The notes under the pieces: model-generated
Told to the model about the DNA's origin: nothing
Database searches by the model: none
What the model saw: only the letters and a program-made list of their open reading frames with translations
Translations under genes and position numbers: made by a program
Shown: positions 1-10,629 of the stretch, piece by piece
Layout of the letters: each line of letters starts with the position of its first letter
Position numbering within the stretch: the stretch's first letter is position 1
NCBI RefSeq assembly: GCF_043290135.1
Contig: NC_134710.1
Coordinates: 250,282,092-250,346,091 of the forward strand
DNA: 64,000 nucleotides
Source: Rhipicephalus microplus
Taxonomy: Eukaryota; Arthropoda; Arachnida; Ixodida; Ixodidae
Direction: 5' to 3'

Positions 1-2300
1 TGAGGAACTTCGGGCCCTCTGCATTCCCCCTACCCAACCGCCTGTCGCATCTGTTGTCGAAATCGTCCGTCAGGAGTTGAAGCAAGCCATTACCCCACCG
101 AGCAAGTCCTGAGCCACATCCATCGAGCTACGCTGATGTGGTCCGTCGTCCTCCACCGTCATTTGTGGCGACGCCCTTTCAGCCACGACCCGCCGCCGTA
201 CCTTGGTGGTGGCAATGGGATTCTATGAGACGACCACCATTTTGCCGAACTGATTTATGGCGCATGGCCTACCATCGACCTATTTGCTTCCGCTGCGGAG
301 AACCCGGTCACACTGCCCGCTATTGCCGTCATGGCGATTCCGGGCTCAAGAACTTTTCTCGTCCCGCTTCTTTCCGCTATGAAGACCGTCGTGCCCACGA
401 TGCCGATCAACTGTCGCCTGGCCAAGAAACTCCACCGCGTCGCTGGCGATCTCCATCATCTGCACGTCATCGTGACTTCCCTCAGAGCTACGCAGACGTC
501 ACCAGAGGCCGTTCGCCTAGCCCGCGCCGGGGAAACTAACTGCTGCGACCTCGGGGGGCAAGGTTGCCAATCGTCGAGACACTGAACCCTATCATTGCAA
601 GAAGGTATGACGACGACGACGATGAATACGACGACGAATACTAATGCCGATGAAGTTGTACGTGCTGATCTTAGCATTCTCATTGATGGACATCACGTTA
701 CAGCACTGGTCGACACTGGCACCTACTTCTCAATCATGCGACAAGAGCTCGCCGACCGCCTTAGAAAGGTCAAGACACAGTGGACAGGGCCGCACATAAG
801 GAGTGCTGGTTGTCAGCTGATGACTCCCACAGGTAAATGTACCACTCGACTTCGTATCGGGGATTCTAGCTTCGTGGCCACTTTCGTCCTGTTGCCAGAC
901 TGCTGTAAAGAGCTAATTCTGGGCATGGATTTTCTTCAAGATCATGACGCTGTTATCAGCATCCCTCAACGTATTGTGACGTTTTGCGCACATCCATGTG
1001 CCGTCAACAGCAGTGACGAACCACGTGGCCGTTTGCGAATAGCCAACGATGTGACGCTCCCACCGAGATCCTGCTGCCTTGTGTCGGTGTCCAGTGGGTG
1101 GCCGTGCTACAAAGAGGTGATAGCAGAGCACATAGTCGCTCTTTTGTTCATGCAAGGCATTTCCATCGCGAGGGGCATCCTGGCGCTTACTGGTGGACAG
1201 GCAGAAGTGCTCCTCACAAACTTCAGCAACGAGTGCCGTCAAATTCAGAAGGGTACCGCCATTGCCTACTACGACGATTTAGACCAAGCCGGGGATTGTT
1301 TTGCTTTGCAACCAGATGACGCCACTGTCCCCGCCTCGACAACTTCGTCGGTGGACATCTGCTCCACGCTACCACCCTCTGATAGGAAGCGCCTGCTTGA
1401 ACTTATACACCAATTCGAAGACTACTATTCGCGTACGTCAAAGGTCCAGCAAACACCATTGACCAAGCACCGCATCATTACTGAAGACAACATGCGACCG
1501 ATTTGGCAGAACCCCTACCGTGTGGCTCCGAAAGAGTGCGAGGAGATTCAGAAGCAAGTACAGAAGATGCTCGCGGATGACGTCATACAACCTTCGAAAA
1601 GTCCTGGGGCGTCCCCCGTGGTTTTGGTCAAGAAAAAAGACGGCAGCTTGCACTTCTGTATTGATTATCGCAAGTTGAACCAAGTCACGAAGAAAGACGT
1701 CTATCCACTGCCCCACATAAACGATTCACTCTATCGGCTGCGTCATGCGCACTATTTCTCTTCAATGGACCTCCGAAGCGGCTACTGGCAGATACAAGTC
1801 GACGAGAGAGATCGTGAAAAAATGGCCTTTGTGACGCCCGATGGCCTTTACGAATTTAAGGTGCTTCCTTTTGGGTTGTGCTCGGCGCCAGCCACTTTTC
1901 AGCGTCTCATGGACACCGTACTATCAGGCTTGAAGTGGCAAACATGCTTGATCTATCTGGACGATGTTATTGTATTCTCAGCAACATTCGAGGAACATCT
2001 CAGCCGTTTATTCACCGTCCTCCAAGCCATACGTTCGGCCGGCCTTACTTTAAAACCGGAAAAATGTCATTTTGGTTTCAACGAACTCAGCTTCCTAGGC
2101 CACGTCGTCAGTCACGAGGGTGTTCGACCTGACCCGGCCAAAGTAGACGCCGTAGCGCAATTTCCTGTACCACGCGATAAAAAGGCCGTAAGACCCTTCT
2201 TAGGGTTGTGCGCCTATTACCGGCGATTTATCGAGGACTTTTCTTCTATTGCGGCGCTATTGACACGACTCACACGTGAGGACGTCCCCTTCTTTTGGGT
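1..2300 (+). mobile_element. Ty3/gypsy retrotransposon, truncated at both ends (copy 1)
   Basis: Gag zinc knuckle, aspartic protease and reverse transcriptase follow each other in the order typical of Ty3/gypsy elements. The 5' part lies outside the window. Recognisable similarity stops near 2300, at the connection to RNase H, so RNase H, integrase and the 3' LTR are missing. Unrelated sequence and then a TTAA-flanked element follow. The element is in the opposite orientation to the UBR4 host gene and lies downstream of its last visible exon, presumably in the next intron. No env-like frame is visible. Confidence 0.88.
138..539 (+). pseudogene. gag C-terminal fragment with zinc knuckle (gypsy copy 1)
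   Basis: Residues about 49-66 of this 133-aa frame form a CCHC zinc knuckle (CFRCGEPGHTARYC), the nucleic-acid-binding motif at the end of retrotransposon Gag. An Arg/Pro/Ser-rich tail follows, as is usual before the protease. The N-terminal Gag domain is not in this frame and its start lies outside the window. The frame ends 55 bp before the protease-RT ORF, in another phase, which fits either a frameshift-expressed pol or decay. Confidence 0.75.
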
Positions 2301-2376
2301 GCACATTACGGTAGGCGATGCAGCAGTGCAGTTTCCCCCAGCTGCGCAATACGATGCACATCTCGAAAACTTTTGA
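595..2376 (+). CDS. Pol fragment: aspartic protease plus reverse transcriptase (gypsy copy 1)
   Basis: This is an uninterrupted 593-aa frame. A retropepsin-type active site (LVDTG) has its catalytic Asp at residue 40 and is followed by the hydrophobic LILGMDF motif. Reverse transcriptase follows: the FCIDYRKLNQVT block, the SSMDLRSGYWQI block, and an intact YLDD catalytic box at residues 454-457, then the FLGHVVS thumb-side motif. The last 25 or so residues after VPFFW have no RNase H similarity, so the frame runs into foreign sequence. It keeps its catalytic residues, unlike the two other gypsy copies in the window, which suggests a comparatively recent truncation. Confidence 0.85.
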   Translation: MQEGMTTTTMNTTTNTNADEVVRADLSILIDGHHVTALVDTGTYFSIMRQELADRLRKVKTQWTGPHIRSAGCQLMTPTGKCTTRLRIGDSSFVATFVLLPDCCKELILGMDFLQDHDAVISIPQRIVTFCAHPCAVNSSDEPRGRLRIANDVTLPPRSCCLVSVSSGWPCYKEVIAEHIVALLFMQGISIARGILALTGGQAEVLLTNFSNECRQIQKGTAIAYYDDLDQAGDCFALQPDDATVPASTTSSVDICSTLPPSDRKRLLELIHQFEDYYSRTSKVQQTPLTKHRIITEDNMRPIWQNPYRVAPKECEEIQKQVQKMLADDVIQPSKSPGASPVVLVKKKDGSLHFCIDYRKLNQVTKKDVYPLPHINDSLYRLRHAHYFSSMDLRSGYWQIQVDERDREKMAFVTPDGLYEFKVLPFGLCSAPATFQRLMDTVLSGLKWQTCLIYLDDVIVFSATFEEHLSRLFTVLQAIRSAGLTLKPEKCHFGFNELSFLGHVVSHEGVRPDPAKVDAVAQFPVPRDKKAVRPFLGLCAYYRRFIEDFSSIAALLTRLTREDVPFFWVHITVGDAAVQFPPAAQYDAHLENF

Positions 2377-2428
2377 GGTTGACAGTGCATGATTTGGTGC
2401 AACCAAAGTGCAGCTGAAGATAATTTAA

Positions 2429-3342
2429 AGGGCCAATCAATAGGCTTTGACTTTTTTTTTACACCCTCCAAACAAACTTGGAAAATCGTAGAGTAGGCTA
2501 CCGTGATGACATTTTCTGAATATTACAGCGCTGTGCGCCCCACCAACGCCTCCATTTCAAAAAACGATTCACGCACATCTTTCCTGCACCTGACCAACCC
2601 TCTTACACGCACAGCAACATCAACTCTGCGATCGGCGCTGAGACGCAGCATGCGCAGCTCGTCGATTGGTCTAAACCAGGTCTCAACAAACAGTAGTGAA
2701 GTCAAGAACAGTTCTTGTTTCCACAGCTACGACAGAGTTATTCAATCATACGAGTTCCAAAACTCCTCATAGGCTTCTTGTATCGAAATCCAATCATGTC
2801 ACTGGCCCAGTTTTTGGAAGTGAGCAGATTGTCGCGCCAACCGTTAATCAGCACACTCACTATTAAACGCTTTATTTGTGTTTTGTGTTCCTGCTCTCAG
2901 AGGGCACGACAGTCTGCTAACTCCTGAAAAATCAGGCCAACTGCATGTCCAGGTTATGGAATGCAGTTTCGCCGCGAATCGTTGTCGGCTGCAAATCGAT
3001 TGTGGACTGGGCTGCAGAGAAGCATTGGCACCGGGTGATCAGTAAACAGCCAGGCATCTCGACAAGCAGAAGTACGTTGCGACTGATCTAGTTCGTCGAT
3101 GACGTCATTTGCCGACGTCGTGTCACATTGACAACGGACTATGGTTTCTCCTCCCTCTGAGGGAGAAGGAGAGTGAAACTGCACGAAAATTTGAAAACAG
3201 CTGAAAGCGGTGTTCTAACTCCGGTAACTTTCTTACTATAGCATGATTTCACAAAATTCTTGTAGCAGCATGCTCACGAAGTAAAAGTACACATATTTCT
3301 CTTTATAAGACTTTTTGGACTTTGGGGTTGTTTACTGGCCCT
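2429..3342. mobile_element. TTAA-flanked non-autonomous DNA element (AGGGCCA termini)
   Basis: The segment starts AGGGCCAATCA and ends TGGCCCT, and each end is directly flanked by TTAA. This is the expected footprint of a transposon that duplicates TTAA. No transposase frame is visible in its 914 bp. Termini and flanks match the element at 32183-33129, so they form a family. Superfamily assignment (piggyBac-like or Kolobok-like) cannot be made from the ends alone. Confidence 0.6.
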
Positions 3343-4199
3343 TTAAATGTGAAATGCTAAAACGCCATTTCTTCAGCCTCTTCTTTTCTTTCAACTTCTG
3401 TCGAAGCTCAAGTGATGTGGCAGACAAGGCAGCACTTACTTCGGGTGCAGAGTTCCAAATCTGACTCATAGATGTCAATATATATAAGAGATCTGAAATT
3501 TTGAATTAAAGAAATCTTTGGAGTCTGATTTTTGAACTTCCTGCCCAAATTTCGGGTCCAAAACACCATTGAGCCCTTACTCCACCACATCTGCCATGTT
3601 GGAACTGGCATTTTCTTGAGTCAATATACTTGTGACCGTAAAAGAGCTAGAACCTTTACCGCAATACATCATCATAATTCGGTATGCACTATAAAAACTG
3701 GGCAAGTCCCACTACTCACCACTAGTCCACACAAAAAAAAAAAATGAAGGAGCCAACAGTTAGTCCTATAAATGAGTCTTTGCGACAGAAACTTGAGTAG
3801 CCTATGAGAAAACTATTATCATCATACATGGGTATGTTGGGTAAATCCCGCTACACAAAATTTCCACTAAAAAGGAAGAAGGTAACAATCGCTGGCAGCA
3901 AGCCAAAGACCCCTAGTGCGTACAGCGAGAGATTACTGAGGAACAAAAAAAAAAAAAAAAAAAAAAAGGGAATGCCGACTGCAAAAAGACCCCGAAGCGC
4001 AGAAAGCCAACGACGAAGAGCTCATGTCATGTCTATGACTAGCAGTGGTACCACCCAGCTCAGACCTAGTAGCAACTAAGTGCACACCACTTGTAACATA
4101 ACCTCTCATAGTGCAGGAATGGTTACAATGCCGTATTTTTCGAGTTCCGTTTACCCATTGATAGAAACCCACATATGCACGCACACTGCTAATTGTGCA
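3343..4199. other. intronic stretch without recognisable gene
   Basis: I see no coding similarity here. There is a pure A tract at about 3944-3967. Short frames on either strand look random. Confidence 0.5.
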
Positions 4200-4218
4200 G
4201 TCCCCCAAGATAAAACTG

Positions 4219-4408
4219 GTTATAACGCGGTTGCTGGCGAATCTTTCTGAGAAATCTGGTGGTGAGTGCACTTCTGAAAGGAGGTGTAGTGGCTGCACCT
4301 CTGCGGAGCGAGCGTTGTAACGCAGTTGCTGGAAAATCTTTCTGAAAAATCTGGTAGTGAGTGCACTTCTGAAAGGAGGTGCAGTGACTGCATTTCTGCG
4401 GAGCGAGC
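4219..4408. repeat. 95-bp tandem duplication inside R1
   Basis: Two head-to-tail units, 4219-4313 and 4314-4408, have identical length and differ by scattered substitutions. Each contains the same GTGCACTTCTGAAAGGAGGT core and ends GGAGCGAGC. The divergence indicates an old duplication. Confidence 0.9.
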
Positions 4409-4567
4409 GACGAGGTCGCTATGGAGGAAAAGAGGACATGGAGTAACGGAGGAAAAGAGGACGTGGGGTAACGAACGAGGGGCAGAGGGAAGAAAAAGAA
4501 AAGGAAAAACATGGCAAGATGTGCGGGCTCGAGTGAGGAAGGAGGGTGGTTGCCTAGGCGACTGTTA

Positions 4568-5473
4568 ACATATTTACTCATGTAATCCTCGCACATGCAT
4601 AATTCTCGCACCCCCCACATCGCCCAACAAAAATATAATTTTTTTTCCTCCAGTAATTATTGCACTTCCGAAAATTGCCACAATAATCTCATCTGCTTGT
4701 TCTAGCCGTTGTTCATTAGAGCGCGCGCCATCTGGCGTTATCTCTTAAGCATCAAGTGTAATATTATTGCACAGAGATTCAATCCAATCCAAGCCAAGCC
4801 AAAGAGGCAAGTGCGCGTTGCGGCGTGTTTTGCATGTTGTGTCGGCGATCTTGTTACGCTATGGGGCGACACTGAAGCTACACGGCTGCTTACAAGTTGA
4901 AAGTGATTGATCATGTACTAAACAACGGCAACAGGGCCACCGGTAGGCTCTTCGTAGTCGAGTTTTGTGTTCGCTACTGGTGACGGCAGCTGAAAGCCAC
5001 CAAGACGCGTTGGGCCTGCCGTGTGCATAAGACTGGGATTGATGGTAAACTTTATTTCTTAAGAAGGAAACTGCGGACAATTCTGTTAAAAAGCCATCAG
5101 CCCAATACTAACATCCTTTGCTTACCTTTTTCAGGGCTCCTGTTAAGTGACGAATGCTACCGCTACGCTTGCAATGCCCACAAGCTTTGCGTATGGTATT
5201 TTAATTCTCGACTATTTGCTTGCACTTTTTGTGCCTCAAATAAATTTTGCATTGAGTTGAATCTGTGCTTTTATTTTTGAGGTAAGTTTTAAGTAATACT
5301 TCTCAAAGCTTGCTGTTAGTTGCTGGTGTGAGAATCCCGATTTGCGGCCACTTCTTTTTCTTTTTCGCTCTGTATGTTTTCGTGAAAAGTTTTCCCTGCG
5401 TGATTCTCGCACCTCCCAACTTTGCATCGGTTTTACGCCAAAAAAAGTGCGAGGATTATGCGAGTAAATACGG
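4568..5473. mobile_element. pogo/Tigger-type non-autonomous element
   Basis: The inverted ends share TTTACTC, then TAATCCTCGCAC at the left (4570-4596), mirrored by GTGCGAGGATTATGCGAGTAAATACGG at the right. TA follows the right end. A second partial inverted TIR motif (CTCGCACC) lies just inside each end. No transposase frame is present in about 0.9 kb. The element interrupts repeat R1 (copy a) between 4565 and 5475. Confidence 0.65.
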
Positions 5474-6421
5474 TAAGCTTTTTCATTCGTGCGGCAACAG
5501 CATACTAGCATGGCTCCAGGTGCTGGCCGACTGCAAGCGGCTCAATGTACGATCCCGCCCTAGTCAACTACGCTTAGTTTCTGTATGGTCCTAGTTTCCT
5601 GTTGACAAAATTGTTGTTGTCGATCTTGCTACAGATACCGTGTTTGCTACTTCATCCACCAATTTAAAAGTTCTAAGGTGTTATGACACGAGTTTTCCCC
5701 TTTGCAGCCAGTATGCGGTCTCACATTAGCTTGAAGGGATTTTGTTTTTTTTTGATCTCCCAGTCATGAATGCAAACTTTGTGTCATGCACGCTGTTCTC
5801 GGTTCAGAGCTTGAATGCAATATTTTCAATGCCCGATCTTCATGTCTTGAGAAAACTTCCTACGGCAACATGCCAAACAGCAGGCTAGCCCTAATCGGCA
5901 TTGGTTGCATTTCAGTAGGAGACGCATGAAATCTAAGTTGTGGTTTTGTATGAAATCAATGAAGCTCTTTGTGGTGGCAGCACTGGGAGGGAAGGGATAC
6001 AGATTGTCAATGAAAACGAGGATGGCAGGTGTGGCACTCATATGGTGCATGGTTTGCGATTCGATTGCAATGTCTTGAAATTACACGTCTTTTATCATGC
6101 AAAATTTTGGATGTGATTCAACACAGTTTCTGTGCAATGCACATAGTTGTGGCAGTCTGAGAAGGAGTTGGAGAATCATCACGATGGTGCTTTCTTTTGA
6201 TAGACCCCTCCTGCATCTTTCACGTTCCTTTCGTTGGAAATGGAGGTTTTCAGATGTTAAATTTCTTTAACATTAGAAAATTTGCATATTCGTAAGGACC
6301 ATGCATCGCATGCTTCGATTCTCGGGCATGCAAGACTGTATGTTCCCCAAGTTTTGCACAACTGCAGCCCTTGGAAAAGGTTTTTTTGCTTACAGTGGTA
6401 CCGCTGCTTATAGTGCAGATA

Positions 6422-7218
6422 CAGTCGCCCACCGATTTTTCGGACCTGGCGGGGACCGAAAAAAAAAAGTACGAAAAATTGAACAGTCCGAAAAATTCGT
6501 TTTCGCCAAAAATCTGAAGTTTATTGCATCAGGCAGGTTTAAAAAAGTCCTTGATGCTGCCTTGCCTCAAACTACGCTTGGAGGCAATTTGGTTTGCCCG
6601 TATTTGCGCCAAGGTGACATCGTCGCCGTAAACGCTCGACAAAATTGTCACCGCGTTGGCGATCTCCGACGGCTGCGGGCGGTCGTTGTTGTCGTCATCC
6701 GAGCCGCTCTCCGGCTCCGGGACAACCTGGCGAAGAATTTCGTCGTCAGTGGCCTCCGCGCACGAAACAATGTCGTCGTCCGCACGAGAAGTCTTTAAAT
6801 GTCATTGTGGCAGGTAGAGAATCCTTCTTTCGCCTCCTCCCCGTGCGATGTGATGACGATAGTGCTGACCGAAGACGAAAAAACGGCATCCATCACCGCG
6901 TCTTTTAAAAAGCAAACACGGCCTCCGAAACTTAAAATATGGCGTGCGCATTCCAATCTCGGAGGCAGGAAAGGCATCTGAAGATCAAGCTTAGCCATGC
7001 CGACGGAAAATCCAACATGGCGGCGTTCACAATGGCTTGAGGCGTGGCACAAAACGAGCGAATTTAGTCCGAAAAATCGAACTTTTAGGGGCAAATTCGC
7101 CCGAAAAATCGGTCGAAACAATGCATTAGCTCAATGGGATCCCTGACGGTGCATTTATGAAGTCCGGAATATCCAACAAGTCCGAATTTTTGTAGTCCGG
7201 AAAAGCGGTCGGCGACTG
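6422..7218. mobile_element. pogo/Tigger-like element with transposase remnant
   Basis: The left end CAGTCGCCCACCGATTTTTCGGAC mirrors the right end GTCCGGAAAAGCGGTCGGCGACTG with few mismatches. A TA precedes the left end; the matching right flank is TT, probably mutated. CAGT-type ends and TA duplication are characteristic of the pogo/Tigger branch of the Tc1/mariner superfamily. The 797-bp element keeps only the 3' end of a minus-strand transposase gene. It lies in repeat R1. Confidence 0.75.
6529..6795 (-). pseudogene. C-terminal fragment of pogo/Tigger transposase with PIP-box
   Basis: The minus strand reads an acidic Asp/Glu/Ser-rich stretch, then a helix-forming segment, and ends QGSIKDFFKPA plus stop (stop codon at 6529-6531). 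The acidic tail is typical of pogo/CENP-B-derived transposases. QGSIKDFF (6541-6564) fits the PCNA-interacting consensus QxxIxxFF; a PCNA-binding motif is known at the C-terminus of Drosophila Pogo. The catalytic DDE region is absent, so this is a remnant. Confidence 0.6.
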
Positions 7219-7245
7219 TTTCATGAATATTGCCACTTATGTTAT

Positions 7246-7614
7246 AACTGTATATTTTCTGTATTGCCACTCTTGCTTGGACCGAACAGGTCTGCAGTAT
7301 ATTGAAATAAATAAAATAAATAAACTGTCTATACTGCATATCAGTCTTCAGAATTGTCCCCTTTTGCTGTATTAAGACTTGCATGACTTATTGCAAGCTT
7401 TGCCATTTTTCATTTTATGTTTTCGAAATTCTTTACTTCTTTGTTTTTTCATACTGCCGTATTGTTTACCATCCTTGAAACACTCTGTGTGTAACACCAA
7501 AATCTTTCGGCCACTATACTTCGTATCAAAGGTATAATTGCAAAATGAAGTTTTGATAACACAAAGTGCTCCCTGCTTTTAACAGATTCACTAGATCATT
7601 TTATAACTTCCCGT
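7246..7614. other. intronic stretch without recognisable gene
   Basis: Only an AATAAATAAAATAAATAA run at about 7305-7324 stands out. Nothing else is recognised. Confidence 0.5.
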
Positions 7615-7822
7615 ACTATCAGCATCAAATGAAACCCAAACAGCGGCAAGCCTTCTAGACAGTGTAGTGCACGCCGTCCAGTTATCAACGTTGACAGGCA
7701 CGTGCATGCTGTTTGGCAGCTCTGCGCATATACGCGTGCATGTCCGCGGTGATAGCTGGACGGCCCGCACTATACCATTACGAAGGCTTGCCGCTGTTCG
7801 GGTTTCATTGGACGCTGATAGT
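7615..7822. mobile_element. 208-bp palindromic foldback MITE
   Basis: Almost the whole segment is an inverted repeat. ACTATCAGC with AAATGAAACCCAAACAGCGG at the left is mirrored by CCGCTGTTCGGGTTTCATTG with GCTGATAGT at the right. An inner pair (GCACGCCGTCCAG / CTGGACGGCCCGC) continues the stem. It has no coding capacity. It lies 68 bp downstream of the splice donor of the last visible UBR4 exon, so the pre-mRNA would carry a strong hairpin there. Confidence 0.8.
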
Positions 7823-7890
7823 GCATGGGTCAGAAATGTATGAACAAAACTATGTTAGCTTTTGTATGTGAAGAAGATAAGATGACACAC

Positions 7891-8184
7891 CTCATCAGTG
7901 AGGGTTAAGAAGGGAACAACCCGCATGAGCAGCTGCAAAAGACGTGGACTAGGCCTGCCAGTGCCGACTTGGGTCAGGAGGAAAGTGATGTCGTCCCGCG
8001 TAACACCTTCTGGAAGCTGAGGAGGCACATGGGCAGCTCCCTCAGCCAGTACAGCCTCCAGTGTCGCCAGAAGCTGCTCCGCAAGAGCAGCCTCCTGTGC
8101 TCCAAGTAGCAGCCGCAGTGCTCCCAAGAGGCGGGCAACAGCGTGCAATGATGGCTCCAAAAGATGCAGACGATTGCTCTGAAC
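7891..8184 (-). CDS. UBR4: UBR4 exon 6 of those visible (E3 ubiquitin ligase UBR4)
   Basis: This 98-codon exon starts in phase 0 after acceptor CGACAG (VQSNRLHLLEPSLH) and ends ...FLTLTDE before donor GTGTGTC. It aligns with the UBR4 segment after the conserved VLLKLF-CVKV block (VNRQQLVKLEMNTLNVMLGTLNL in human). The LLxLLLGAQEAALAEQL helix and the LLQLLMRVVPFLT motif are typical of this armadillo-like helical region. It is more Ala/Leu-rich than the vertebrate sequence. The following exon (human ...RFKPYCNFD region) is not found between 1 and 7890, so the next intron exceeds 7.8 kb. Confidence 0.88.
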
Positions 8185-9160
8185 CTGTCGAGCCAGGAAA
8201 ATGCATGTCTTGACTGAGCATACTTTTGTACCAGAATTTATGATAAAATGTTTGCATAAGGTTTTGTTACTTTACGCCATACTGTGAACTAGGACAGACA
8301 GGAGTGCCAAAACAACTTAAGTCCGATTTGCAAATTACTTCTCCTTGGTATTAGTACATGAAATCATCAACACAATGCTCACTGCAAACATGTATGCCCC
8401 ATGTTTCCCACTCTGTACTGCATGTTTAGCAGGCACTGCTCAGCCTTGCATTAGAGATCTTCTGGCAGCTGTGTTATGCTTCACTTTTATTTTATAACTG
8501 AAAATTTCATTGTACTGCACTGATTTCACACAAATTTCACTGAAGGATCACATTTCTTGGTCTACACTGGCTTATCAACCTTTTTCATAAGAAGGTGCTC
8601 TGGAGCTTCTGCAAACCAACACCTTCCATAGATTCAATGTAAAATGACTATACGGAATACACCATACCGGCCAATTAAAGCACCTAAAAAAATCAGGAAC
8701 GTTGTGCAGGGTGAATGCTCCCAATTTATCATTAAAAATTTTATCATTAAAGATTTTGTCATTAAAGAGAAACTAAAGGAAAACAATAACTTGGTTCAGA
8801 TTGATAAACTGTACTCTGAGAACTCTAATTTAGCAAGTTTCAACAGCATAAGTTTATTATTTTAGAGGTTAAAATCAAGGTTGGAGTTTCATATTTTCAA
8901 TTTTGAACCAAGATCTCCACACGTGACACACTGATTTAAAAATGTACACGATAAAAATTTCTAAAACTTTGCATGTCACATCTAAAGCCCCCTTCAGATG
9001 ACAATGTTAGTTAATTCGGTTTTTTATGGCGAAAAAGCAACTGAAGCTATGCTGTGCCAGACACAAGGTGTAACAGAGACGCGTGTTCAGATGATGAAGT
9101 TTTAGAGCTTATTTGAAAAGCCACATTCTCTCATGAAGTTCATCATGTCACGCGCGGTTA
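8185..9160. other. UBR4 intron, no recognisable element
   Basis: AT-rich intron. Apart from short repeats of ATCATTAAAGA type near 8728-8770, nothing is recognisable. Small frames here look random. Confidence 0.5.
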
Positions 9161-9222
9161 GCAAAGAATGATCTCCTAGAAGTAAAGACGGGTGTAAAGG
9201 TATATGTTGTTTGTATAGTGTC

Positions 9223-9498
9223 CTAAAATAATTTTTTTCTCTGTGTTTCAATAGCGGGGCATTCGATTAGGATGTGTATAACTGATAGCGGTTCTTGGCA
9301 ATTTTCGCATATTGGTTGTTGTTCCTTTGTGAGTAAAAAATTGTGTGTCAAGTGTGTGTGCCCAATGCTAAGTCGGCATAATATAACTTCGATGAAACGT
9401 TCTTGGTGACAGGTCTTCCATCCACCAAGTATAAACTTCACTAGATGAAGCTTGTTACTCATGCACAAGTCCCACTGTTGCTGCCATTTTGCTAACAA
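9223..9498 (-). pseudogene. LINE ORF2 C-terminal zinc-finger fragment
   Basis: The 91-aa minus-strand frame contains LSIGHTHLTHNFLL followed by ICENCQEPLSVIHILIEC, a C-x2-C-x(n)-H-x-C arrangement. This is the conserved cysteine motif downstream of RNase H in I/Jockey-group non-LTR retrotransposons. A homologous stretch exists in the LINE copy at 10630-10960, so this is a separate, 5'-truncated insertion in the same orientation as UBR4. RT and RNase H are absent. Confidence 0.75.
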
Positions 9499-9509
9499 AA
9501 ATAGAGAAA

Positions 9510-10600
9510 TTGTACGCAGGCTGTCTATGGGGAATGTTTACTTTTGATACTGTTTCATCAGCTGCCATTGAAGCATACTTATTTGCTTTTTAATGTTCAG
9601 GTATCCCAACATGGCTTGGGACCCAGCAGAAATGGATTGAAACTGCTTAGCTATTTGAAGATACCATGTCATGCTCGATCACGATTACAAAGACTTGTCT
9701 CGTGGTGGTCTTCATTACAAGGTCTGAAGTGGTAGCAGCGGGATTAACGAGATGCCATTACAGTGGATCCGAGACGTGCATCTGCGATGTTCGCGATGAG
9801 TGAGGCACCCTATCGGAATCTGATGACTGAACTTCTGCTTGCAGCTGCCGTAACTAAATCGCGACCATGAACACAGAAAAAGTGCCCAAAAAAGTTGCAA
9901 GTAGCACAATTTTGAATGGCCATCCTGTTTAGGAATTACGTTATTAGAAAACACCCTTGTTCTTTTTATTTCCACAATTTTTGCCACCTCAGCAGGTGCA
10001 AAATTTTTTTTACAGCATCTTCACATAGGTTTCAGTAGACACTTTTGATTCAAAGAAAAAGGGCTTAAGAAACTAAAATTTAATTTTCAAAAAGTCTTTT
10101 TCAACCCCCATTGAAAATAAAATTGTTTGTGACTGGTAATTCCCATTGGTTATAACAGACTCACGTGTTCACACGAAAGTCCGTTAATGAGCATTTGTGC
10201 TAATTATCAGCATTGATGTACTCTTACTGTTCATTGCCACGAATGTGACTGCGCCCCCTTTTCCTTCAACATTATGATATTGTTGCATCATAAAAATCGG
10301 GTAGCAAGGGAAGTGATTGAAGCCTTCCACATTCTTTATTACGTTAAGCTTTATTGGCGCAAAGTCCTTTAATGCCAAAGAGTGCCAGTACAAGTGTTGT
10401 TTCATTTCAAGTTATTAGTCTAAAAACAAATGCTGTGTAGAGAATGTCAATAAAATATTTGAAACAGGGCATTTAAAAGGAACGTCACTTTGTTACAGGC
10501 CTTCGTTTCGCAGGCTGGGGTCTGATGATAAATGTCAGCTAGGCCAGAGACCCGCACGGCTGAAGTCCTTGCCTGAGCAAGAACTGCGAAGGCTCAGACA
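9510..10600. other. UBR4 intron, no recognisable gene
   Basis: No coding similarity seen. The last part (about 10480-10620) may be the 3' untranslated region of the LINE that follows on the minus strand. Confidence 0.45.
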
Positions 10601-10629
10601 TACTTGTGTTTTTTGCACCAGGCGGTACC

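Larger units (their letters stand above)
4200..7245. repeat. Repeat R1, copy a (old DNA repeat, interrupted twice)
   Basis: Segments 4480-4565, 5475-6420 and 7219-7245 match, in order, segments around 42240-42345, 42360-42959, 49873-49911 and 51864-52300. R1 was therefore a unit of roughly 2 kb before interruption. Its outer ends carry TTATAACG-type sequence in inverted orientation (4221 and about 7240), which suggests a pogo/Tigger-like MITE. In this copy it is split by two TA-flanked elements (4568-5473 and 6422-7218). No long ORF is conserved between the copies. Confidence 0.6.
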
